From: Symsagittifera roscoffensis
Lineage: Eukaryota; Xenacoelomorpha; Acoela; Convolutidae
Direction of reading: 5' to 3'
Assembly (NCBI RefSeq): GCF_963678635.1
Contig: NC_087065.1
Location: forward strand, 41,541,430 to 41,605,429
DNA: 64,000 nt
How positions within the stretch are numbered: the first letter of the stretch is position 1; each line of letters begins with the position of its first letter. Shown here one piece after another: positions 12,358 through 22,800 of the stretch. Below the pieces are notes generated by a model. That model did not search any database. It had not been told where the DNA came from and saw only the letters and a program-made list of their open reading frames with translations. Position numbers and translations under genes: made by a program.

Positions 12358-13306
12358 CTAGATAATCAGTCAGCCAATCAAGGTTCGAATCAGAATGCCA
12401 CTTTAAGGTCTCAATCAGGGAAGAGACAAATTTTTTCATCTGACGTTCATCAAATAAAGTGACAAAAAGTAGGCCGAAGATAGTAATAAAAATGAATAGA
12501 TGTTATCGCCAATTTTAACGCGAAATTTGATTTTTATTGGCAAAATGAAAACATATTAGTAACAATTTCACTTAAAAAAAAACCGAGAATCTTAATTGAT
12601 TGCATGAGTAAATTGAATCGTATTTCAGTTGCTTCAAAATTGCTAAGGTCGCCAGCAAAAGGGAATTAATTTTTAATGCAGCCAGAATTTCCTAAGTGTT
12701 TGTCAGTTTGAAGATTGTTTAACTTATTCATTAGCAATTAAGATTTGGCCCAGCATTCGTTTATATATTTTTTAAAATGCTAGTTTGACCATTACGGTCC
12801 TTCAAGTAGTGGGCCTTAGGAAACGCTTGTTTTGGCAATAACCTCAACATAAAGCAAACGATAGCCATCTTATAGTCTTATTTTGTGTGGCCCGCAAACT
12901 TCTCGCAAAGTTTTTGTAGGTAAAATTACTGTGAAATGGGTTGGAAGGCTAAGCAGAAAACTTGAGCATAAATGTTTACCCGGTTACTTTTTTTAGACAC
13001 TCTGTCGAAAATCTGCAAGTACCAGCGTCCGCAAGATTATCTCCACTTTTTGCCTAGAACCATTGATCCAAAGTGGTGAATTCCGTGACTTCTAATAATT
13101 GATTTGCATTGAAAGTCAAAAATTTATTGTTCTTGGGGTGAAACCATTGTTGTGCTATTCGTTCTTAAGGATGTAGGGGTGATAATTAATTGCTTTAGTT
13201 TCAGAATTTACTCTTTGAACCGATATACCATCAGGCTGTCCGCAGCGCAATTCCAGCTTCGGAATTCATAAAAACTTCATTGGCGCCCCACCCTTCTTTA
13301 TAAAAA
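12358..13306. other. Intergenic, no gene recognised
   Basis: No clear coding frame, tandem repeat or transposon end was seen. If the segment at 12129-12357 is an exon, upstream exons of that gene could lie here on the minus strand, but I could not identify one. Confidence 0.4.
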
Positions 13307-13555
13307 TTGTGGAAAAAAGTTTGTTCTCTCGAGTTTCAACAAGCTGCACACAACAAAACCAACAGAGAAAAACCTTTTTTGCGAGCTGTCCTGAACCACA
13401 TGCAGCAGATCGTGATCAAACGAGTTGCTAAAGAATATTCAAACTTCCTTGCCATTCAGCAAACGGCATTCCGAGCTCTTTTAGCTGAGCATCGTCCCAG
13501 AGTCGCTCAGCAGTTATGCACCAATTTTTTTAAAGCGACCTTACTATGTTGTTAG
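13307..13555 (+). CDS. Weak coding candidate, 82 codons
   Basis: An open frame whose first in-frame codon read as a start is GTG or similar rather than a strong ATG. The middle (for example NHMQQIVIKRVAKEYSNFLA, then FRALLAEHRPRVAQQL) has the amphipathic, charged look of a real alpha-helical protein. Composition is less A/T-skewed than its flanks. No family is recognised and no splice sites were established. It could be an exon, a gene relic or chance. It lies 300 bp left of the retroelement. Confidence 0.2.
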   Translation: MWKKVCSLEFQQAAHNKTNREKPFLRAVLNHMQQIVIKRVAKEYSNFLAIQQTAFRALLAEHRPRVAQQLCTNFFKATLLCC

Positions 13556-13861
13556 CAACTAAACTGATAGCGCTCATGACCGAGGAAACCATATTTGTAG
13601 ACGTTTTGTTTAAAATCTGAAATATGAAAAATAAATTGATCAGTACCAATGACAATGCTTTGAATTTTATAATGATATTATTTGATGTTTGCTGGTGTGA
13701 AAAGTTTGTGCTCACCGAGGAGTTCCAGAACCAAAAACATGCGGAATAATCAGCAAAACTTCTGCTTTTGGTATGGCATCATAACTCTACAAAAACACTA
13801 AGACGCATGATCAGAGGTAGAACAGAGGTTGATCACATGATGTGCTGGAAAAATAAACATT

Positions 13862-14271
13862 TGGAACCTGATCTAAACTACATTTTATGATTGGATAAAT
13901 TAGATATTTTACCAATGTAAAGTATTTAATATTAACCAATCATGATCCATCTAACTAACAATCCACTTATTTGTAAGTGCTGAAATTACTTGTAGTTTCA
14001 GCACCAGAGAGATTTGAATTTAACTTAGAAACTAGTTGAACTCTCCCGAGTACTTCAGCAGCCGCAATAAACCAGTATACCCTAGATCTATTGAGCCTAG
14101 CAGAGACTAGTTAAACAACCTGAGACTAGATAGTATAAGAGTAAGATTAGGATCGGTATTAGACTAAGAAGTTGCACGAATCTATCCGGCCGAAAATAAG
14201 ATAGCGTGACGAGCAGACGGTGTACCCTATCCGAAATTACTCTATGAGTTATACACTTCGGTCCTAACTCA
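13862..14271 (+). repeat. 5' LTR of the giant retroelement
   Basis: 410 bp, 5'-TGG...TCA-3', matched by 32376-32785. U3 contains inverted CCAAT boxes (ATGATTGG ... CCAATCAT, about 13888-13952) and a 28-nt imperfect palindrome at 13977-14004. A polyadenylation hexamer AATAAA is at 14066-14071, so the R/U5 boundary is probably 15-30 nt downstream. No clear TATA box was found upstream of it. A short UUCG-type hairpin sits at the very end (acttcggt). Confidence 0.95.
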
Positions 14272-14273
14272 TC

Positions 14274-14291
14274 TGGTGCGACCATAAGTCT
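14274..14291 (+). promoter_or_regulatory. Candidate primer-binding site
   Basis: Two bases after the 5' LTR comes TGGTGCGACCATAAGTCT. TGG is the expected complement of a tRNA 3' CCA end. The complement continues into a TTCGAGAC-like stretch reminiscent of a tRNA T-loop, but its spacing is one base short of a canonical tRNA, so I do not name the primer. Position and TGG start fit a retroelement PBS. Confidence 0.6.
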
Positions 14292-14358
14292 CGAACAAGA
14301 CCTTAATAGCTTAGCATTAACCAATAATAGATTAGAATTTAGACAAAACATTTACAAA

Positions 14359-14592
14359 ATGTTATACGACAATAATTTAATCGAAATGTCTCTACGACTC
14401 AATAGATCAGAGCCAATATTCCGAACGATAACAGAACTACCCGGAATTGGAAGAAGACCTCGAACCAGAGACGACATACGACAAAGCAGAAACTTACCAT
14501 ATAGTTATATGATAGTTCGGCAAAAGCCAGAACAAACTTTTGTATTTAGAATACTACTAGCAATGAATTTAGATTTTCATTTGCAAACGTAA
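14359..14592 (+). CDS. Short leader ORF (77 codons)
   Basis: Begins with an ATG 88 bases after the 5' LTR, in the leader of the genomic RNA. The product is Arg-rich in the middle (GIGRRPRTRDDIRQSRN), with no hydrophobic segment except near the C-terminus, and no known domain. It could be a small regulatory protein or an upstream ORF that controls scanning to the later start codons. It could equally be chance. Comparison with other copies of the element would decide. Confidence 0.35.
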   Translation: MLYDNNLIEMSLRLNRSEPIFRTITELPGIGRRPRTRDDIRQSRNLPYSYMIVRQKPEQTFVFRILLAMNLDFHLQT

Positions 14593-15517
14593 TTTTGAAG
14601 TCAATCTTCAAAATCATTTCAGGCGCTAAACAAAATTATTAATATACAATAACGATTGATAAAAAGATCTCAGATCGTTTTCCAAAATTCTGCAGTAATA
14701 TACAAAACATGTTTGAAAAATATTTATTGAAAAATCAAAATAAAAATTAGTAGCATGACAATAAATGATTAGTAATTATAAATCATCCTGTTGTTCCAGC
14801 TTCATCGCCTAAACATAACAGCAATCATAAGCTCACTAATATCATAAAAATACTAAATCTATTCTTTACACAAATTTAAAACATTTTAAACTTCAATTCA
14901 CTTAATTTTAAAATCAGATCATCAAGGCTTATCCTTGGATCTTAAATCATTTTCTATTTAATTAAATTTAAAACTTGATCATCAAGGCCTATCCTTGGAT
15001 CAAAAAGAACAACTTTGTTCTCCCCCACCCACTAAACGAGTGTCTAACGACCTCAAACGTCGATTCACTATCCAACCCTTTCTAAAAACCCAGGACTAAT
15101 AGAAATTTTTGAACAAAACTAATCATTCAAATTAGGATAAACAGTGAAGAACTTCGGTTATTCATCCTTCACTTGATCCCCCCTCTTACCAGACCCAGGA
15201 TAAATCTTAGACTTAGTAAGTTTAAAATAGTATCTAACGAACTACTCGCGTTCTAATTATACCTGAACCCTGTGGATCGATTTACTATTCTCCAACCCTG
15301 AACACAATCACTACCCTTAAGTAAGATTAAGTAAGTTAACATCTTAGCTTATACTAGCCACGAGAAAGTATAAAATCATTCTTCGGAATCGATATACTTT
15401 TCTCCCCAACCCTGAACAAATAGACCCAGGTTAGGCTAACAAAAAAATCGTAAGGACTAACAGTTTAAGCAAATAGAAATCATTTAACAACCTTTTGCAT
15501 CCGTCATCCTAAACCTT
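14593..15517 (+). promoter_or_regulatory. Structured leader with serial stem-loops
   Basis: Non-coding leader between the LTR and ORF1. Two near-identical hairpins (GATC..CAAGG / CCTTGGATC) occur at 14917-14941 and 14977-15001. These are followed by a 6-bp hairpin at 15006-15021 and four two-tier hairpins at 15039-15069, 15143-15173, 15226-15289 and 15363-15403. Two inner loops are C(UUCG)G tetraloops (15052-15057 and 15081-15086). Each hairpin is followed by a C-rich tract, mostly 'ccaaccct'. Plausible roles are RNA packaging/dimerisation, export or ribosome entry. Three GTAAG(T/A) potential splice donors lie at 15216, 15321 and 15331. Confidence 0.6.
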
Positions 15518-15985
15518 ATGTCATTTAAAAACCTAGGAAATAAACAAACAATCGTTTTACACAATTGTGAAATAGATAACAAAAAATACGACCTTGTAAT
15601 CACACCTCATACACAAACAGTTGGATACATTAGAACAAAACGACAAACATTAAAGAGAAAAATAATAACTAAACAAAGACAAATAACACGAAAAAGATTT
15701 TCAAAAAATCGAAACGCATTTTCAGAATCAGAAACCAACAGTTTAGACGAACTTTATAAACTAAAAGAATCAATAGATAAAAATTGCCCAATTCACGATC
15801 AATTATATTTCTCTGACTCAGAAACAACTTCAAATTCATCAAAAAGAGGAAAAAGACGAATAAAAAAGCAATATAAACACAAACCAGTACATTTATACAA
15901 TTGGAATCAACCAATTAGACACATTGATAATTACATATTAACAGTCATCAAACGAAAAAATGAGCTCAACGCACACCCCAGGTGA
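15518..15985 (+). CDS. ORF1, small basic protein upstream of gag
   Basis: ATG-initiated 155-aa frame ending TGA. It has two strongly basic stretches, at about residues 40-66 (KRQTLKRKIITKQRQITRKR region) and about 108-122 (KRGKRRIKKQYKHK), separated by an acidic Ser/Glu/Asp segment. No known domain, membrane segment or signal peptide is visible. Basic clusters of this type occur in nucleic-acid-binding or nuclear-localised regulatory proteins, but function is inference only. It overlaps the ORF2 start codon by 26 bases in another frame. Standard Ty3/gypsy elements have nothing at this place, so this is an accessory gene or a lineage-specific Gag extension. Confidence 0.7.
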   Translation: MSFKNLGNKQTIVLHNCEIDNKKYDLVITPHTQTVGYIRTKRQTLKRKIITKQRQITRKRFSKNRNAFSESETNSLDELYKLKESIDKNCPIHDQLYFSDSETTSNSSKRGKRRIKKQYKHKPVHLYNWNQPIRHIDNYILTVIKRKNELNAHPR

Positions 15986-16841
15986 ATAAAGTCCAGATGA
16001 TGATGATATTTTCCCCTTTATCGTAGATGCAACCACTGATAGAGGACAGCATATATTCTGCAAACATTTACTCTTAAATTTGTTTGAACCAGGAATCAGT
16101 CCATGTAAAACAGAGTTTCCAGATGTAAAAATCAAAAGACAAATTATCGATCACTATCTAAAAGATAAATGTAACCTAACACAACAATACGGAATCTACT
16201 CCATAGAATTCAGCTCACCAAACCAGAATCACAGTAAATATATAATTCAAACAGACGACCTTGATTTAGAATTCTCAAAAATATTCTCAGAATATATAAA
16301 AAGCATCCAATATCATAACTCACAAAGAGCAAACTCCATATTCACCAATGAAGTTTTTGCGATAATATATAGTTATATCTCGATATTAGAAAACGAAATC
16401 CAGATACCAAATGTCTCACCGACAGAAACATCTAAACATATAAGAGTACGACATGAAATCACACTACTCTCTAGTTTTCTAAATATAATTAAAGAAAATT
16501 TCACAAAAGATGAAGTTTCACAACATACTAAACACGACTTACAAAAAATCTTGGCATGGTTCATAATAGATTATTTCACACATAATATTGATTTAATTTC
16601 ACAAGCAAGAAAAAATTTTAGACCCCAAAACTCAAACGATGATACTGCCATCACAGAACAATCAGACTATGTTTGGGACCCCGAATGGTCTCATCCCGCA
16701 TTCATAAACTTCCCACAATCAATCTCAAGTCAAGCAATAAGTACGATATCTTATGTAAGAGATTATGTACGAGTAATACCATTAACGGGTAAAAATTCTT
16801 CACAAACACAGGTAACATTACCATTGATGCAACACCATTAA
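15960..16841 (+). CDS. ORF2, pre-gag ORF interrupted by one TAA
   Basis: The frame opens with ATG at 15960 inside the ORF1 tail and meets TAA at 15987-15989. It then runs open for 284 codons from 15990 to the stop at 16839-16841. The downstream part opens with an acidic run (SPDDDDIFPF), is otherwise mostly helical and polar, and has no recognised domain. Its position before Gag could make it a matrix-like N-terminal domain or a separate accessory protein. It is in the frame +1 relative to gag-pol, i.e. a -1 shift would join it to the next ORF; the shared open overlap is 16793-16841, but no canonical slippery heptamer is present. A segment encoding NSSQTQVTL occurs at its C-terminus and again in gag. 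Confidence 0.6.
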
Positions 16842-16864
16842 ACTATAATACATTTTTACCCGAT

Positions 16865-19800
16865 ATGCAAAATAATAGTTTAAACTCTACAGTCATACAC
16901 AATGAAAACCTCAATGGAACTAGGAATCTTACTCAACAAGATATCCAGACACCATCACACTTCATAAATGAAGAAATCGTACACACAACAACTACACAAC
17001 AAAGTATTTCACCAATACGTCCAAACTTAACAACACCAAGAAATACAAATTCTTCACAAACACAGGTAACATTACAATCAACCGTTAAACCTTCGGTTGC
17101 CCCAAAATATTCACACATGGATTACCAAACATACAGACCCATGACAATACCGCCAAAAACACGCAAAACGTTCACTAGAAACAACTTTGCAGACCATAAT
17201 TATAATTACACACATCCATCAAAAACAAATTATCAACCACGAAAAAATTTTAGTAATTATACAACATCTCGAAACTGGGATAACCCAATGGCACCACCTA
17301 ATTCAGTAAATTTCCAAACAAATTTACATCCTCCACAGGATCGTAGTGAAAACTATCCATTTTTTCAACAAAATAAAAATAAAAAACAAACATCTTATCA
17401 AATGGATTACTTATCCTCAGATGATGATTTCTTACAACCAGATATATTTACACCCTATAATCAAGAATATCGTGGACAAAGAATACAGAAACCACATACA
17501 TATCATAGAAATTTTTCTCCACAACCAATAGATACACAAATTCAACAACCAATTCAACAACAAAACCCAAATAATAAATCTTTTCAACCAATTCAGCAAC
17601 AAAACCCAATGATTGCAAACTCGTACCAACCAGCACAAATGCAAAATGAAATACCACTCCCATATTATCTTCAACAACACGAAATAACAAGAAATCAACT
17701 TTCAAATTTTTCTCAAATGCCAAATGCAGCAGAATCATTACAAATGACGATGAATCCATACCTTATGGGTGGATCATCAATAACATCAAATAAACCTTTA
17801 ATGGTATTCACAGGAACAGACCCTGAATATTCTGTAGAAGACTATTTAAATGCAGTCACAGCAAATTTGATTTTAAATATAGGACCTGAACCAATTAATA
17901 CGCCACTACATCAAAACTGGATACATCGACGCACAGCGTTAATACAAACAACTCTAGATGGCGCAGCCCAAAAATGGTTTTCAGTATTGCCTATAGAAAT
18001 AAAATCAAATTGGAAAAGATTTACACAAGAATTTTCTAAAATGTTTGACTCCGAAAGAAACAAACAACAACAAAGAGTTTTCTGTAATGAAATTCGCAGA
18101 TTACCAAACGAAACCATCAAGCAATTAGCAGTACGAATCGAAACACTAGTTCGAAAAGCATATTCATTAAATACACATGACTATAAAAACACAAAGATGA
18201 CAGAAATCTTAATGATGACCTTAACACCACAATTAAGGAAAATAGCAATAAAAAAGAGAGCATCCCATCCTTCGTCAATTCGAGAACCCGATTTAGATTT
18301 TCGAAAACTAGTAGACAAACTAGAACAAGCAGAAATCACAATGAAACTCGAAGAAACGGAAAATCTGAAATTACAATACGTTAACAGAATTGAAACAGCT
18401 TCCACAAATATAAACAATATACAAGAATCAGATACAGATCTCGTTGAAAAAATCACTGAAATACTCAATATTTACGAAAAACACCCAAACTTTAAAGGCA
18501 AACCATCCTTCAAAAAATGGTGTAATTATTGCCGACGATACGGACACAGTAGTTCTGAATGTAGACAAAAACAGCAAGACAATCAAAATAAACCTCAAAA
18601 ATATAAAGAACCAAATAAATCATTCTATCAATACATGAAAAAAGATCAAAATCTACCAAACAAAACAGTCTACAGCAACAACAGTTCAGGAAAACCACTC
18701 CCGAACAATACAAATTATACAAGAAATCAATCACCATATAACTCAAGTTATAGAGGAAGATCACCAGAACGAAGAAACACGCATAATTCATCACAAAATC
18801 ACTACAATAGACCAAATAGTCGAAATAACTACTCCAGATCACATTCAAATACACAACGATTTGTTTCTAGATCTAATTCCCAATCAAGAAATAATTATTA
18901 TCCAAACAATCAATCACGAAATTCATCATACAATAGGAATAGAAACTACTCAAATAATCGGAATAGAAGTTATTCAAACAACCGAAACCAGAATTACCCG
19001 AACAATCAATCAAGGAATAACTCATATAATAGATCGAACTATAACAGACCAAACAATAATTACCAAAACAGATCGCGAAATAATTCACAAAATCGACACT
19101 CAAGTTATAATAATCGTTATAGAAATTATTCCCAATCACCACACCGGAATAATAATAACTATAATAATTCTAATAATCGCCACAGAAGTAGTACACCTAA
19201 ACATCAAAGACATATTAATCAAGTACAATCTAATCCAGAAACAACATCAGACCCTCCAGGTATTGATGACACAGTAACTGATACGTTACAACTCAACCAA
19301 ATAAACTGTGGATCATCAGATTCAGAAAGCGATGCAGAAAACACTCTCTCCATCAACATGATAAAAGTCGAAAATGACTATGAACCTGTTATATATGAAG
19401 AACCTTTTTCATCACACATATATGAAAATCAATCAGAACTCCTTCACAATTATTATATTGAACCCGTCCATTCCACACCGACGACACAAAAAACTAATGA
19501 AATTAACACTACAAACCAACCCAATGAGAAAGAAAAAACAAAATGCTTGAATACAAATCACATCTACCAAAACATACAAAAAGAACAACCCAAAGAAAAA
19601 ATTTGGACAATACCATTTCTTTTGGAAAGCCCAAAAAGCAAAGAATTCCAACCACCAGATCTTGAAATTGATTTTTTAATTGATTCAGGAGCAGAATCAA
19701 ATATAATAAACATTCCCACATGGAATGAAATAAAAACCTTACACCCAAAGCTAACACCTCTTGAAACCTCCAGCAAACTAGCAACAGCACAAGGATCAAC

Positions 19801-22800
19801 ATTAATAAACTACGGAAAAATTCAATTATTTCTTCTCCCCACAAGAACAATGGAGCAAAACAAAATTTTAACCAAACCATTTAAACAAATATTCCATATC
19901 ACTGATATTAAACATAATATCATTGGAATACCATTTATCTCTAAACATATACCAACAATCAACATCTTGAATAGTAAAATATTAATCAAAGATAAATATA
20001 CAAAAACAAAAGACACATCCCTAACATTTTTTCAAAGATTAAATAAACAACCACCATTTTTTTCAAAATTTTACCCAATATATAACCAACAAAGAAAACA
20101 CTTGAAACCACTATCAGGAAACATTTATAATTTTTCAATCAAACAAGTTCACCAATATGATAAAAAACAAAACAAACAAAAATTTTATATGTCAGATTTT
20201 GAATTCAAGCCTATTCACAAGTTTTTCAAAATCACAATCTCATCAATAAAATATTTGAAAAACTCGAATTCAGATATTATTTCCTTACATGTATACAACA
20301 ATACACCTTACCAAGTAACATTACCTTTAGGACTTTTAGGCTATTGCGAAACCAACGCTACAATATTACCAATACACGAAAAAGCATATCGTGTAAAAAA
20401 TATACTCCAATTACTAGATATTTGCCAATCCACAATCCTTAATGAAGAATTATCTATAAATAATATAATAAGTAACGAAAACAGAAATACGGATTATTTC
20501 ACAAAAACCCCATATTTCAAACCTACATTCAACATAAGTAACTACACAGAGAATCAACAGAAATTTTTAACAATGTTTAATTTCCAACATTCACAAATAA
20601 CACAAGACGAATTTGAAAAACTAGCAAAACAGCTAATTAAATATTCATCAGTCTATGCAACATCCAAATTTGATGTTGGCAAAATCAGCTCATCACTACA
20701 TCTCCCATTAAAACCAGACGCAGTTTTCAAAAAACAAAGAGCAAGTAAAGTACCAATTCACTTACACAATAAAGTGAACAGATTACTCGACATTTTAGAA
20801 CAATACAACATTATATCACCAGTAAACAAAGAGGAACAACCAAAAGGCAACACATTTATCAACCCTGTTATCATTCTAGCCAAAGGAGAATCATTAAAAA
20901 TTGTTCTCGATGCTAGATACCTCAACTCACTCATAGATGAATCAAAGTGTAATTGGCCCATTGAACCAATACAAGTTATTTTAACAAAAATAAACGGAAA
21001 ATACTTTACCACCGCCGATATGAATAGTGCATATAATCAAATGCCATTAGATGAACAATCACGACGTTTAACACAATTTGTTATTGGAAATCAGCAATAC
21101 GAATTCAACCGCTTATTCTATGGAATATCCATAGGACCAGCAGCATTTTCAGCTTTTATGAGCAAAATTTTTCGACCACTAATACTCAAGAAAAACGCAA
21201 TCACCTATTTAGACGATGTCTTTATGCAATCACAAACAAAAGAGGAAATGTTCAATGTTTTAGAACAATATCACCAAATACTTCAGAATGAAAATCTGAA
21301 GGCCGCCCCCGATAAATCACACTTCTTTTTGACAAAAGTTAAATTCTTAGGGCATAATATAGAAAGAAAAACAATCACTCCATTGAAATCACGTATAGAC
21401 GCTATTCAAAACCTCCAACCACCAACAAATAAAAAGAAAATCCAAGAATTCCTTGGAATGTTAAACTTTTTAAGCAAATATGTTTATAAAATGCAATTAT
21501 ATCTACGACCCTTCTATAACATACTTAGACAACAAAATAATTTTGAATGGAATATAGAACATCAAGCACGATTTGAAGAAATTAAAAAACTTCTAACTGA
21601 ACAAATTTCAAACACAATTCCAGATTCAAATCAACCATTTTATGCAATGTGCGATGCTTCGAACTTTGGCATCGGCGCAGCATTATTACAATCACATAAC
21701 AGTACAAATAAAATGAACCTCATATCAGCAAATTCTCGATTATTCACTCAAGCAGAACTACGACTCTCAACTCTAATGAGAGAATGTACAGCCATAATAT
21801 ATACACTAACAGAATATGAATTTCTGATACTTGGATCAAAACATCCCACAGTTCTATTCACAGACCATAAACCAATCATCTTTCTTTTTACACAAAAGTC
21901 TAATCCAAACCACCGAGTTTATAGATTTCAACTCATTTTAATGAAATTCCCAAACTTACATATAGTTTGGACCGCAGGAAAAAATCTTGCATTACCAGAC
22001 ACCTTAAGTCGAAATACGCCACCTGAATTACTTACACGAAAAACCACAGTTGAAATACCCAAAAACATTAAATTCTACCTTGCAGAAAATGAAACATCAC
22101 CCCGATTGGAATGCAAATATGCAGTAAAAACTGACGTTGAACAATCACAAATAAATAATTTACAACTTTATTTAGATTGTCAAAATAATCACTATGAAGT
22201 TGATCTACTTGGAACATCAACTTTTAAACCAATCCCATATTCACAATGGATAAAAAACAACACCCAACAAAAAATAATAAAACAACACCCGCCTAAAAAA
22301 GACCATTTTCCACTAATTGAAAAAGAAAACCTGACTGATAAAATAAACTTATCAGGACCACAAACAAACGATTCAAAATACACAATAAATAAAGTTTTTG
22401 ACCTCCATGACCCACTTGACACAATACCTTTATCTAAATTAGAAATCGAAAACATTTTTCTCCCCCCAACAGAAACAATTACAATTTCAACACTGAAACA
22501 GTATCAAAACCTTGACCCAGTAATTCGACAACTGAAATCATGGCACAAATATAAAACTAAACCTATCAAAGCAGATTCAACTATTCTAGGAAACAAAACA
22601 CTCCTCAGATATTTTCGAAAATTCAACAATACAACAATTAACGAAAACACAGACCTTCTAGCATACAAACTAAATGAATCTACAGTTCCCTGTCTCCCTT
22701 TAAGTATGATTCTTATAGCTTTTAATATTTCACATACACAAAATATTAAAGGACACTCTGGATCAGAAAAAACATATTCAAATTTTATACAAAACTTTTA

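Noticed and set aside
14097-14351. Minus-strand frame repeated at 32611-32835
   Set aside because: It lies in the LTRs and recurs because the LTRs are copies; no protein features.
16788-16799. GGT AAA AAT TCT as a -1 slippery site between ORF2 and gag-pol
   Set aside because: The base before AAA is T, so the P-site tRNA would mispair and the shifted codon would be TAA; it does not meet the X_XXY_YYZ rule.
17432-19880. Several minus-strand frames of 60-138 codons, and a plus-frame 138-codon ORF at 18861-19277, overlapping gag
   Set aside because: They lie wholly within the intact gag-pol frame. Their Phe/Val/Tyr/Leu- or Ile/Thr-rich products are what A-rich coding DNA gives in other frames.
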